Below are positions 23,924-36,120 of a stretch of 64,000 bases of DNA, one piece after another. Source of the DNA: Fulvia fulva (lineage: Eukaryota; Ascomycota; Dothideomycetes; Mycosphaerellales; Mycosphaerellaceae); NCBI RefSeq assembly GCF_020509005.1, contig NC_063023.1:1860001-1924000 (forward strand), written 5' to 3'. Within the stretch, counting starts at the first letter, position 1. Every line of letters begins with the position of its first letter. The notes beneath the pieces were generated by a model. It ran no database searches and was not told the DNA's origin. It saw only the letters and a list, made by a program, of their open reading frames with translations. A program made the translations under genes and the position numbers.

Positions 23924-24839
23924 CGGTTTTTGGTTCCAACGCGTTTCCTATAGGTGACCTGCGATCCTTTCTGCTTGGCTTTGCTTCTTTTTCCCTTTGT
24001 CCCCTGTGTTAGCTTGCTCCCTCAGAGCTTCTCTCTGTTCAAGGGCTGCTAGGATTTCCTGTGATGTTTTTAGGTCTGCTTCCTTCTGTGGGATCATGTG
24101 TGGCCGGTTGGGTCTTCTCCTCCTCTCCCACTGGGTTCTTATCCTTTGAGTAGCTGCTTGGCAAGGAAGGAATCGTATTTAGCAAGCTAGCTACGAGATA
24201 AGGTGACAAGTCTTAACCGCGCTTTCCTACTCATCTAGCACCACCGTGTAGCCTCGTTTCGAGAGGTTAGCCCGGAGCAAAAGCTTCCCTCTACGCCCTC
24301 CCTCCCTGTTTGCTCCTTAAGCCAATATCCACCTCCATAGGCCTAAGCCCTTTAGTGCTCTCTATTGACCGACATGCGCATCCGTCCTCTCGGGCTGTAC
24401 AGACAGTGTCAGCCGTCGCTGCCAGTGTATACTACGCCCTAGGTTTTGACGCCCTTCGCGTTACCGCAGCCTATCTCTAGAAAGCGGCCGTCCATGCCTC
24501 GCAGGTTTGCTCGGGGCACACACTACGCCGGGCAGCGTACTCCTTGCGTTTCTACCTACTAACCAATATGAAGTTCCTTATCACCCTGCCCTCGATCCTC
24601 CCCGATTATAGAACTAATCTACTTGCATTATACGTCTTTTCCCCGTCCTAACAGCCGTCTTTTCCTTGCTCAGGCTATCGTCTTTTCCTCGTCGCAATCT
24701 ACTATATCAGACTAGGTGCGTTGTGTAGCGGGACAGGCAGTGCCTTAGGCAAAACCCTCGTTCCTATACCGGGTGTTCAATAGGCCCTTATAGGCTTCGT
24801 CGCGTGTCTACCTACCCACCGCATTGCCCGCTAGTAAAC

Positions 24840-24940
24840 ACCAGATTGTTTCGTAGTCCGCTCGACGCCGTTGCATAGTCCGCTCAGTTGTTGTTCTATA
24901 GTCCGCTCGTCTAATGTTCGTCGCTCAGCCCGCTCGGTTT
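24840..24940 (-). repeat. Short repeats in Y2 leader (TAGTCCGCTC x3)
   Basis: TAGTCCGCTC lies at 24854-24863, 24876-24885 and 24899-24908, spaced 22-23 bp, plus AGCCCGCTCGG at 24927-24937. The same array is in Y1 near 10980-11065. Possibly an internal promoter or protein-binding array. Confidence 0.5.
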
Positions 24941-27900
24941 GCGGTCTCCGGAGGTGAAAATTCTGCACTTATACTAGAAATGTCCTATCGAGCGTATAGG
25001 CCACGGTTCCGCGCCCTTCTTACACGTAGAAAGAAGAGGGACTCGCTCCCGACACGAGTACACGCTCGTCGGATGGTTTTCATACCCGTTTTGCTAGTAG
25101 TCCTCTGTTCGCCGCGGCTTCGCCTACGCTACGCGCCCGTCGCGCCCACGACGCTCCAGCGTAAGAATACTTGGCTCTCTCGTAGCTAGACGAGCGGTTC
25201 GTAGCCGACACCACGTACAGGTGATTCTCGTCGTCGACCCGTTAGATTATATATATAGCCCTTATAGACGTGGTCATCGGCGGTTATTACGAGTAAATGC
25301 TATACTACATTACCGACCTCGAATACGACATTGTCTTTAGACTACCGTAGCTCTCCGCGTATAACCCGAACATCTTCTTAGAAACTAGCGAGGTGGCGTT
25401 TAGATCTAACTACTACTTCGGTTACTATCTATATAATAGGACATCGACAATAGTATAATCTCTAAACTATATCGGTAGAACCTAGTTAACGGAATATAGA
25501 CTAAAGCCCTTTACTAGCGAATTAGTAGGATTTATAGCCGGAGGGGCGGAGCTAAATGTGTCCGCTCTAGAGGTAGATAAAGAGGTGGATTGCTAGGAAG
25601 TCTCGTAGCGCGTATAGGAGATATACGCGTACCGGCCTAGGGCCGAGTGCTTCTATATTATACCTACGGGGCGCGAGGATAACGATAATAACGATAATAG
25701 CCTCAAACTAAGCGCGATAGTAGCTAATGACCTAGATCAGTTCTTAAACAAGCAGTTTAACCACAATCCTAAAGAGAAGCTCCCGCCTATATACTACGAC
25801 ATTATAGATACTTTCTTAGTAAAGGACTACGAGGGACTCCTACCTTACTAACTAGGCATTGACTACGAGATTTATATCAAACCCGGTAGACCTTAAGAAC
25901 CGCTATATCGAAAGCTATACGGACTAGCCGAGAAGGAGAATAAAGTTGTTAAGAAATAGTTACTCGAATAGACTTTAGAAGGTAAGGTACGTAAGGCCGG
26001 TTAGAAAATAAGCTAGTCACCGGTACCGGTATTAGTAGTAAGAAAGCCTAGAGGAGGGCTACGAGTATATATTAACTACCGTAGGCTAAACGCTATTACT
26101 ATTAAGAATCGCTATCCTATTCTATTAATATAGAAACGCTTAACCGTATATACGGAAAGAAGTACTTTACGAAACTAGATATTATAGTAGCCTTTAATAA
26201 GTTACGTGTCGCGGAAGGGCACGAGTAGCTAATAGCTTTCGTAACACGCTACAGTATATATAAATGCCTCGTATTACCGTTCGGCCTCTATAACGGACCC
26301 GTAACCTTTTAGTTATATATTAATAAGGTTCTATAGGAACATCTAGATGACTTTGTGTTATTATATCTAGATAACGTCCTTATCTTTAGTGACACTCTAG
26401 AGGAACACGTCGAATACGTACGAAAGGTATTAATTAAGCTACGAGATACCGGGCTTACTATTAATATCGATAAGTCCGAGTTCTACTAGGAACGTATAAA
26501 ATACCTAGGCCTTATCATTATACCCTAGAGTATCGAGATAGACCCGGAGAAATTGGAATATATATAGACCTAGGAAGCACTAACTAATCTTAAGGATGTC
26601 TAAGCCTTCCTAGGATTCGCGAACTTCTACCGTAGGTTTATCGAGGCCTTCTCTCGTATTACATCCCTATTAACTAACCTAACAAAGTTAGATAGGCCTA
26701 GCAATTATAAGAACCGTAGAATTAACTAGACTAATAATTGCTAGAGGGCATTCGAGGCGTTAAAAGTAGCGTTTAGTAAGGCGGGTATACTAGTATACTA
26801 TATACCGGGTAGGTAGACTATCGTCGAGACTAACTCCTTAGACTTTATTAATGTAGGTATGCTCTTATAATACGACGAGTAGGGAGTGTTACATCCTATA
26901 GCTTTCTATTCGAAGAAGCTAAGCCCCTAGGAGTATAATTACGAGATCTACGATAAGGAACTCCTCGCGATTATTAAAGCATTCGAAGAGTAGCGCCCGG
27001 AGCTTACTTACGAAGTAGACGAGGACGGCGATCTAGTCAAAGTGTTTATAGACTATAAGAACCTCGAATATTTTATAACTACGAAGTAGCTAAATCGCCG
27101 ATAAGCGCGATAGGTAGAATTTCTATTACAATTTAACTTCTAGATTATATACCGCCTAGGTATATAAGGAACGAAGCTAGACAGCCTAACGAGACGTAGC
27201 TAGGACCTTCCGTAGGGGGTAGACGATCCGAGAAATTAGCACTAGTATTAGAGATTACTTCCGCTAGAGCGATTCCTTAAGATCGACTCTATACGAGCTA
27301 CTATTAAAGATACGCCCGAAGAAGAAGAGACGACTCTCCTAAATCCTAAAGCAATTAAGTATATTCTAGAACTAGAACAGGTACTATAAATATAGCTAGT
27401 ACTAGCTTAGGAAGTATAGACTACGAATGAAGCCGAAGTCGAAGCTAAACTCGAGTACCGTATAACGACTACTTACGCCCTAGACTAAGAACTTAAGGCG
27501 GTAATCAAGATACTACGGAAAGATAGTACTATCCCTCTACTCTTATAGAAGGCGAAGATACACCCTACGCACTATAAGGTGGATAGTAACATATTATATA
27601 TACGAAACTAGTACGATAGTTAGAGCCTATAGGTACCCGATAACTAGGCCCTACGGACTCGGCTTATTAGAATAAATTATAACGCTCTAGTAGTAGGACA
27701 TCTAGGACGAGCTCGAACCTATAAACTCGTAGCACGAGAATTCTATTGGCCTGGCTTAGTAAGATCAGTACGTAGATATACCGCGAATTGCCGTATATAC
27801 CGTACGACGAAATCTCTATACTCCTAGCTACCTAGATTATTACACCTACTTTTAGTACCGGACCGACCTTAGAGGTATATCGCGGTAGACTTCGTAATCG

Positions 27901-29059
27901 GACTTCCTAATAGCACCCTCGATAGTATAACCTATAATAACATTATAACCGTAATAGATAGACTAACGAAGGAAGTCGAGCTAATTCTGATCGGAGCAAT
28001 AACTATATAGAATACGGCAAGACTTTTCCTTAAGTATATATTCTCCCGACGCAGATTTCCTAACACTATTACTTAAGACCGCGGTAAGTAATAGGTTACT
28101 ACCTTCTAGAAGAAACTTTATAAGATGCTTCGTATAAGTCGTAAGCTAAGTTCTTTATACTACCTAGAAACTAATAGACAGTCGGAATATACTAACTAAG
28201 CAATAGAATAGTATCTCCGTATATCTACTAACGAGGTATAAGATAACTAGGCAGAATGGCTATGTCTAGCTCAGTTCGCGATTAACAACCACCTTTCTAG
28301 AACTACTAGTATGTCGCTATTCTACGCTACTTTAGGCTATAACCCTAAGTTTATAGAGCGCGTAGACCTAAGCGCTAGAAAAGAGAGAGGACTGACTACT
28401 CTCTAGCGACTAGATACGCGATTGGCTAAAGCCTTCGTACGCCGGATTTACGACCTTTATAAGCACCTTTAAGAAAATATACGGATGTTATAAGCTCTCT
28501 AAGCTAAGGTAGTAAACCGCTACCGAAGCATCCCGCTAGACTATAAAGTAGGCGACTAGGTGTACCTAAGTACTAAGAACATCCGTACGACTCGACTATC
28601 TAAGAAGCTCGATAGAAGATACGCTAGCCTATACTAGATTATAGAAGTTATACTAGCTAAGCTCTTATATAAACTAAGATTATTAGACGCTATAGTAGGG
28701 CTCGATAACTACTTCTACACTTCGTTACTTTAGCGAGCCAATTATCCCGACTTCCTACTACTCGAAGGCTAGTATCTAGTACTACTACCGCCGATAACTA
28801 TCGAGCCCGATACTATAGAAGCTGATATAGTCGCTAATATAGTCGTAACACCTATATATAGATAGATAGATATTTCATTAAGCTGTTGTAGTGCCCTTTG
28901 GCCTATGCAGCTATGCTATCTTGTTTTCGTATATATAGAGGGGAAACCGTGTTGGTGAAAACCCCTCCTCCTTCCCGCCTGTCTTTTCCTCCTAGTTGTT
29001 GTCTTAATTTTCCCTTGTTAGGGGTACGCTAGTGTCATGGGCCTGCCCTGATGACTACC

Positions 29060-32000
29060 CTATCTGCCACCCCCTAGCTTCCGCCTCTTGTCTATCCACT
29101 CCTCCGTCTCGCTAGCGAGGCTAAACTGCTAGAGGTATCCCTGCTGTAGTATCTACCGAGAGATTCGGCGAATGTTGCCTTTGTCCCTAATGATTGACTT
29201 GTAGTCTCTCCTTCCCGCTTAGTGCCTCCAATTTCCCCTGCCTCTCGCCCACTGCGGGCATCGTAGTAGCATATGTTCTGGGTTTTGCGATGGGTAGCCA
29301 CACTGGCAGGCTGGGCTATAGATGTCTGGTACGCGTCTTCTAAACAGGTAGGCCCTTAACCCAATGTGTTCGGACCTGATTTGGATCGCTATGCTTGCCT
29401 CGGCCCTTGTCAGGTCCCTATATAGCTGGTTATTGTGTCTCTGGAAGGCTCGGAGCGCTATCGGGCCTGTTGTCTTAGGGGGCTTCTTTTTCCAGTCCTG
29501 CTCCCATAGGCAGCTCGCTATCTGTTCCGCTAGGCTTTGGGTCTTAGCCTTGCTACCGCCGGCCTGGCGAGTCCTACGCTCCTCCTCTTTTCGTGCTAGC
29601 CATTCGGTGCTTGTCTGTATAGCCGCAAAGGTAGTAAGGTCATCCTCTTTTTGGCTTGTCCTATGTCCGGCCCCTCTCCGGTAGTGGCTTTCTATCTTAT
29701 TCTTTGCCTCCTGGATCGTAGTTTGTACTGGGTAACCTGTCGTCCTTGCCGCGTATTGAATTCTCATTCCCCGGATGTACTGGCCGATTGGTGGTGTTCC
29801 TGTCTCCATTTCTACCGTGCTTGTTGACGTTGTCTTGTATGCGCCTAGTACCCTACGTAGGTTGCCTGCCTGTGTCCTGTTTAGGGGTTGCTCTATCCGT
29901 TTCGGGATCGGCTTGCCTGCGCCTCCTGTTCCCCAAATCTGTGCCCCGTACAACATAGCTGGTCTGACGATCGCCTTATACATTACTCTTGCCTTGTCGA
30001 ATGTTGCTCCCCATATAGATGCCGTAAGCCTCTTTATCGAGGCTTCATTGACTTGCGCTCGACTCTGGGCTTTCTTAATCTGTACATTCCAGCTTAGCTT
30101 CGGGTCGAGCCAGATCCCTAGTACTCGTAGCTCCGCTGATGGCTTGGTCTCGTAGCCTTGGATTCTTACCGCCGCCTTCATATTATAGTGTGTTCTCGCT
30201 TTACTGAAGTGTATAAGTTGGTACTTTTTAGGGGCGAACTGGGCACCATGCTTCTTTGCCCACTCCTCGCATTTCTTGTGCCTATCTTCGAGGAGGCGAC
30301 AGTTCTCTTCTGTCGAGTCTGACCAGGCTAGGATGTTTGTGTCGTCCACGAACCCCGATGCTGAGGTTTGCGGAGAGGTGAGTAGGGGGATTAGATCAGA
30401 CATAAATATCAGAAACAGGATAGGGGAGAGAGTAGATCCCTGAGGTATTCCAGTCTCTGCCTTTACCGGGTCGGACGTGTACCTTCCTAGGACTAGGTAT
30501 GTCGTCCGTTCCTAGAGAAAGGAGTAGACGAACGTCGTTGCCCACAGGGGGATGCCTTTCTGCTGTAGGATATATATTAGCCTTTGGTATGAGACGTTGT
30601 CGAAGGCTCCTACGATGTCGAGGGATAGTAAGGACGCCGCTCGGTCCCTGCCGTAGTGCCAGAGGGTCTGAATTTGCTCCGTAATTAGCTCCATTGCTGT
30701 TAGTGTCGATCGCTAGCTTCTTCCCCCCATCTGTGTTGCTAGGAGTACGTGGTTGTCCTCGGCTAGCTACGTAAGTCTCTGGGCTACTATCTTTTCTAGG
30801 ACCTTCCCTATCGTGTTTAGAAGTGCGATTGGTCTGTACGACTTGGGCTGAGTATAGTCCTCTTTCTGTGGCTTACGTAGCACTACTGTCATAGACTCTC
30901 TATACGGCTTCGGGTGATACCCTAGCCGTAGGCACGCGGTAAACAGGTTTGCTAGGCTCGGCGCGATCTCTTCTCTACACTCTTTTAGCAGTATGTTTGG
31001 TATCCTGTCTAGGCCTGGGGCTTTCCGTCCTTTTAGCTTACTCATGACTCCTGTTACTGTGTTAGAGCTAACCGCCCAATCCATGTCCAGGGGTTCCGGG
31101 TATATGCTCGGGTCGATATCCGTAAGGTCTGCCTCTACTTGCGTCGAAAAGAAATGGTCGGCTAATGCTTTTGCCTTGCCCCGGGGCGTAGCCTGGGCAA
31201 TCCCTTCGCGGTCTACGATTGGGGGGAAGTGAGGGGTTTGCTGCTCTTTAGGTAGTCGTGCCTATTTAGCAAGTCTCTACATCTGTTCCGGGTTTTCTGT
31301 AACGAGCCCGATCGTCGCTCTCCAGTCCTGTAGCTTATCGCGTCTTATCTGTGCCTTCTTCTCTTGTGTCGCGCGACAGTATTGCTCCTACGTCTCTTAG
31401 GTGTGCTCCTTCGTCCACTGTCGCCTTGCCCTTCTAGCCTCCCTTACCTTCGTAGAGCATTCAGGGGTCTAGAAGGCCTTCTGCTGCGTTAAGGGCCGGA
31501 GTAACGGCGTATATTGTTCCGCTGCTTGCTATATGACCGAGGTAATCTGTTCCGCTACTTGATCTAGCTGAGCTGTCGTCTCGAGTTCTCTATGCTGTGG
31601 TAGGTTCGCTATTAGGAAGCCTCTTATGTCGTCCCAGCGTGCCTTCTTCCAGTTACGGCGTGGTTCGCTTGCTAGCTCCTCTATCGCCTTCACCCCTAGC
31701 GTCGTTTGGATAGGGATATGGTCTGAGGAGGCTTCTAGCGCGTAGTTCGGTCGGCATTGGACTAGTCTCTCTTCAAGTTCTCGTAATAGAAAGCATAGGT
31801 CGATCGTGCTTGTACTTGAACGGGCCTTCTACGTCTCTGTTCCCTTTGGTGTTACTAAGGCCATTCCGTAGCGTGCGGTTATATCCAGTAGCTTTTCCCC
31901 TAGAAACGCGTGCGGGGGAGTATATTCGAGTCCCCACCGTGGGTGGTGGAGGTTAAAGTCGCCGAGGAGCACTTACTTTATGTCTTGGCTTAGGGTCCGC

Positions 32001-32407
32001 TCTAGGTGGGCGAGGGTTCCTAGTTCCCTACTCGTCCGACCCCGCGGTAGCGGGTTGTAAACGTTGTGGATCTGGATAGGGCCTTGTGTCGTGTCGATCT
32101 GGATTGATGTTATGTCTCCTAGGTTGCCCTGCTACGGTAGTATAACCTTCCACGACTCAAGGTCTATATTCTTGCTTACGTATATACATGTCCTCGGAAT
32201 GACGCCTCGTTAGCCCGCGATTACGGTATGGTATCTCCGGTCATTACAAGTGGCTGGGAGTCCTTCGTAGGGGTTGACCTATGGTTCCTGTACCGCGATA
32301 ACGTGGTGCCGTAGCGGGTCTAGCTCTTGTAGAAAGTGGCGCTGGACCTTGTCCCTACTTTTGTTTACGTTGTACTGTACGATAGTAATGTCGTCGTATA
32401 GTATCAT
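29060..32407 (-). pseudogene. LINE ORF2: APE endonuclease plus reverse transcriptase
   Basis: ATG at 32405-32407 to TAG at 29060-29062 is exactly 1116 codons in one phase, with about 15 internal TAG/TAA. The N-terminal AP-endonuclease shows YNVNKSRDKVQ, VLLGDFNLHHP and STIDLCF. RT begins near 31090 (KGRKAPGLDRIPN), with YRPIALLNTIGK, SLLSLDIVGAFDNVSY and the catalytic ASGFVDDTNIL near 30350. The C-terminus has a Cys-rich motif, CQCGYPSQNPEHMLLRC. Open pieces are 31084-30767, 30694-30512 and 30403-29219. It would nick target DNA and prime reverse transcription there. Inactive from premature stops. Confidence 0.85.
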
Positions 32408-33753
32408 TCGTTATCCGTGAGGTCCATTTCCGTGCTAACCTGCTGTGTCTCCTAAGCCTGTATCTCGCTGTCCGGCTGGCCCTGGGGCCGCTAGGGCGCC
32501 CCAAAGATTCGCATTTGGCCTAGTTCGTTAGCGGCCCGGTTAAGGTGTCGAGGCCTACCGGGAGGTGGATGCGTTTGCGGTTGGGTTCCCTTGTTCGTCT
32601 CTTCTGCCCTCTTCCTTTTGCTCGGTTCGAAGCCCTTGTATACGGTAGGTCCCTCCTGCTGCCGTTGGGGGTACCTAGCTGGTGTAGAAATCCTTGCTTG
32701 CCTCGCTCGTCCTTGTGCTGCTATTCTAGTTGGGCATTGGCTTGAATACGCTGGGTGCCTTCTGCCGCAGCATGCACACCTGCTCTCCTTTTTTGGGCAT
32801 TCCCTTCCCTGGTGTGGGCCTACGCAGTGAGGACACCTTGGGGTCTTCTCCCCGCATTTTGGGGCTATGTGACCGTACTGTTGGCATTGGAAGCATTGTA
32901 GTACCCTGTGGCTGCTCTGATGGATCTCCGTGTCCATTCTCTCGCAGTTCCAGAATAGCCTATTATCTAGTATCTGGTTAGCTTGTTCCGCTGTCTCTAC
33001 CCAGATGATAAGCGATGAGTGTGTCTTTTCTCGGTCTACTGTCTTATATAGCTATACCGCCTTCGTTAGTCGTACTCCTAGGGAGGTGTTCTGGTTCTGT
33101 ACTTGGAGGTGGGGAAGGTCTTCGACCTTGAATGTCCTAGGGACCCCGTGGGCGATGACGGTATACTGTTAGTGGGAGACTCGTGCCGACTTCGCGACTT
33201 TAGTAGTCCACTCCTTATGGGTCTCTAGCTTTCGTCTGTCGGACTCTTGTGCGGTAAAGAGTCTCACTACGCCTGTTGCCTCTACCCTCGCTCTAACTAC
33301 CTCCTTTTGGCCGATTCTGTCGACAATCTCCTTGCTTGTTAGGGCTGCGATTTCTTGTTTTTCCGCCGGATCGGTAATGTATAGGCGTACCGCCTTGCTT
33401 GCCTTCGGAGGGGGTTGATTCTTGCCTACTACTACTGTTGCCTATATAGTTGGTCTCTGGGCTACTTTCTGTGTTGCTTGTTGGATTGTTTTCGGGATTT
33501 GGTATGATAGCGCTTTTAGCGCTCCTAGTAGCTGTGCTATAGTGTTCTTATATGTCCGGGCTGGGTGTTCGCTATCCCCTAGCAAGTCTTCCGCCTCCGT
33601 ATATAGGGTCGTCCACGCTGTGTTGTTTGTCGTTAGCCTCTGCTTTCTATATAGTAGGCCTTGGCTTGTGTCCTGGGTTTTTCCTTGGTCTGTTCCCCGG
33701 TTTGACTCTTGGTGCAGAGTGTTCGTAAGGCTGTGGCTCTCGTTAGTTGCCAT
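32404..33753 (-). pseudogene. LINE ORF1 (nucleic-acid-binding, three zinc knuckles)
   Basis: The stop TGA (32404-32406) overlaps the ORF2 start as ATGA. The frame is open upstream to about 33945. The first in-frame ATG is 33751-33753 (MATNESHS), but an upstream ATG may have been lost. It has an N-terminal Gln/Thr-rich low-complexity part and a central RRM-like region (IVDRIGQKEVVRARVEATG). The C-terminal Cys-rich block is CFQCQQYGHIAPKC, CPHCVGPHQGREC and CACCGRRHPAYSSQC at about 32740-32900, then a Pro/Gln-rich tail. At least four TAG/TAA interrupt it. It acts as an RNA chaperone in the LINE RNP. Confidence 0.8.
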
Positions 33754-34783
33754 CCTTCGCTGCTGTTCGGGGTCGCGCTTCCTGATTAGGCAGTTGTCCT
33801 CCGCAACTCCGCAACTCCAGGGTCTGCCTTCAGGGGAACGGAACCTCAGTTTTAGGGTTCTTTGTACCACGATTGCGCCGCCGCTAGCGCAGGCGGGTCG
33901 CTGCTGCTTGAGTGGATTGCTCGCCTTGATAAGGGCTGTCGAATGAATAGTCCTCGTCCGCTATAGGTGCGCGGCAAAAAATCCTATCTTGCTTATAAAA
34001 TAGTCACTATTATAGAGATGCCTATATATATATATATACCCGTAAGCGAGTAGGTAAAGTAAAGAAGGGGTAGAAGCGTAAAGTAGACACTTAGTATAAG
34101 GTAAAATAGCTTAGATATCGGAATGAGGAGGATAGTAAGACCTAGTAACCGGCTAAGAATATATTTGAACACGCGGCCGCCGCTATTATAGACTTTTACT
34201 ATAACCGACCGGAGTTATCTACGCCTATATACTTTGTAGCTCTATCTATATAGGTCCTCCTAAGTAATAAGGTCCTCGGGCTTAATACGATTAGGGTTAA
34301 TAGTAACACCGTTACGAATAAGTTGTCTCGAGCTATACCTCTAATAGAATCTACTTAGTATATATTTACTACGTACCGCTATACTAGCTAGGGACACGGG
34401 AAAGCCTACTGTCTTAACTAAGGACTCCGGTGTTACCTACTACCCTTAGCTCTATAATAGTACCGGTAGTTATACCGATGCTCGAGTAAAACCTATAGAG
34501 CCTATAATAATACCTAACCTTAGCTATAAGGATTATACGCGAGTACTAGCCGAAGACAGACTTAGGTCTAGGGCAAACTAGCTAACTAGGTAGTATATTT
34601 CTCGAAGGGAGCCGGTCGCGGATAGGCTAGTTATAGATAGATAGGATATAGATATGTTACTAGACGATAATAAGGCATTAGAGGATAATTAGACTTTCGT
34701 ATAGTTATAGAGTAGTACGGGCAAGTAGCCGTATAAGATAAGTAACACTTAGAGGACTAAGACGTATTTTGAGAGGGGGGTAC

Positions 34784-34967
34784 TATTACGGGTAGCCCGC
34801 AACCCCTTACTATAGCTACGTCGGCTCGGGTGAACCGCGGACCTTCCGTATCGGGTTAGCGCGGCTTAGCTTTACTTAATAACTTCGCCGCGCCTCGAGC
34901 TCCTCTTTCGTAGCTTTGTAGAACAATAATTCTCTTATTCGGACCCTATAGTATGCGCGCCCTCATA
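34784..34967 (+). repeat. 3' LTR of X (184 bp)
   Basis: TATTACGGG...CCCTCATA, preceded by the purine tract GAGAGGGGGGTAC and followed by the TSD gagat. Confidence 0.9.
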
Positions 34968-34972
34968 GAGAT

Positions 34973-36120
34973 ACCGACTATACTTAGGGAGTAGAAGGAA
35001 GAGTTATTAGAGAACCTTCCTTAGACCCCTTATAAGGACGAGGAGGATATTAGGGTTAAGAGGACTAGCTATAACATTTTATAGGAATATACTAGAAAGG
35101 AGTCGATAAACTCTAATAAGAGAAAAAGAACCTCGATAATACATTCGACTAAATTAATACCTAGATACACCTCTACGAGGGTTATATAGATCTCGCGGTA
35201 ATATAACAATACGGTAACCTCTACCGATAATAGTAGGAAGTAATAGACGAGATCGAACGAAAGGAGAAACGAGAATTTAGTATAATAATACAACGAGTCG
35301 ACTACGAGGCCGATACGAGTACTTAAAATAATTACGGAACCCTTTATTAGAGATTCTATTATTAAGACTTATATTAAACATACTACTCCGCTAATTTAGG
35401 GGTAGGGTACTAGCCGTAGTAGCCGCGTAGTACCCTCGGAGCGTAGTATAGATAAGACGCTACGCTTCGGGAAGTAGATATTAACGAATCTTACTTCGAT
35501 AATAGCGATAAGGAAAACTAGGACCTAGAATAGAACGGATCGTAGTCGCTACTACTCTCCGATACGTAAGAAGAACCTAGCCTAGACACTATCGAAGAAG
35601 ATCCGTATCCGGAAGAGTTAGGCGAAGACTTATCCGAAGGAGAAGAGAGTAAAACTAACGACGACAATAAAATTAGTACGTTTACGGTAGACGCGCTAAA
35701 GAAGCTCTACGAGCTTATTATCTATCTATAACGGAGACACGAGAAATTCCTACCTAAGATTTCCGGTATAAGACACTTATACCTAATCGAGTTCGATAGG
35801 ACACTCGACATAATACGGAATATAGTATAGAACTATCTAGCGATAATAGTTACGGAGAATCTAGCTACGGCGGTAAGCAAACGACTACCAATCGGAAGTA
35901 AGATAACTAGTATAGGGTACCTTATACCGTTAGGAACATTCGTATCGGACGAATTACGAGAAGTAGTATAGTACGTACGGGCTCTCTACTTAGAAACGTA
36001 GAAGATCTAGGAACGTAATAGACTATAAGTATAGATATAGAGTAACGGGCTAAAGGTTCTAGCCGAAGTATCTAGGTACAAAGTATAGTAAACTATATAC
36101 TATTCGGGAAAAGGATTAAC
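34973..36120 (+). pseudogene. W segment between Gag knuckle and protease, no recognised domain
   Basis: Resumes W directly after X. A + frame is coherent from about 35560 to 36120, with an acidic patch (YPEELGEDLSEGEES) followed by a helical stretch (LKKLYELIIYLQRRHEKFL; RALYLETQKIQERNR). It resembles a capsid-like or linker region but matches nothing I can name. It is longer than the usual spacer between nucleocapsid and protease. TAG/TAA stops throughout. Confidence 0.5.

Larger units (their letters stand above)
23243..25240 (-). mobile_element. Non-autonomous LINE derivative Y2
   Basis: 1998 bp, flanked by the 13-bp TSD GTTAGATTATATA (23230-23242 and 25241-25253), with a (GATA)n tail at its 3' (left) end. 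From the left it holds the LINE 3' UTR, the ORF2 C-terminus (about 23450-24160, minus) and, after a junction near 24162, about 1.08 kb of 5' leader. ORF1, endonuclease and RT are missing. It retains many CA/TG dinucleotides, so it is younger than its host X. Confidence 0.8.
28861..34020 (-). mobile_element. Tad-like LINE, nearly full length
   Basis: 5160 bp on the minus strand, flanked by CCTATATATA (28851-28860 and 34021-34030), with a short (GATA)n tail at 28861. ORF1 and ORF2 are each in one unbroken phase, damaged only by in-frame TAG/TAA codons. CA/TG content is high compared with X, so it inserted late and was lightly RIPped. The 3' UTR of about 200 bp resembles that of Y1/Y2 but belongs to a distinct subfamily. 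Confidence 0.85.
25254..34783 (+). pseudogene. Pol of X (PR/RT/RNase H/IN/chromodomain), split by a LINE
   Basis: Resumes after Y2. RT is at about 26000-26750: [16 protein letters not shown], then LYLDNVLIF near 26358, where YLDD has become YLDN. RNase H follows near 26820-27150. The integrase zinc region and core are at about 27650-28250, and a GPY/F-like region near 28530-28730. The LINE interrupts at 28861-34020. After it, a chromodomain reads TQYKVKxLRYRNEEDS, PAKNIFEHAAAAI and NRPEL (about 34075-34205), and a serine/threonine-rich tail leads to the purine tract at 34771. The chromodomain implies histone-mark-guided integration. Many TAG/TAA stops. Confidence 0.75.
20492..34967 (+). mobile_element. 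Chromodomain Ty3/gypsy element X, with two nested LINEs
   Basis: Two 184-bp LTRs (20492-20675 and 34784-34967) and the TSD gagat (20487-20491 and 34968-34972) inside W gag. A purine tract, GAGAGGGGGGTAC, precedes the 3' LTR. Gag and pol are + strand; Y2 and a Tad-like LINE are inserted. Removing these leaves about 7.3 kb. A second copy, X2, is at 47081-61286. Confidence 0.9.

Noticed and set aside
24914..25189. 91-codon + strand ORF in Y2
   Set aside because: It lies antisense to the LINE leader, is not kept open in Y1 and has no recognisable domain.
29364..30155. + strand ORFs opposite LINE ORF2
   Set aside because: Antisense shadows of a well-supported reverse transcriptase frame.
35069..35293. 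74-codon Tyr/Leu-rich minus ORF
   Set aside because: Opposite the W linker segment; composition is the complement of Glu/Asn/Arg codons in RIPped DNA.
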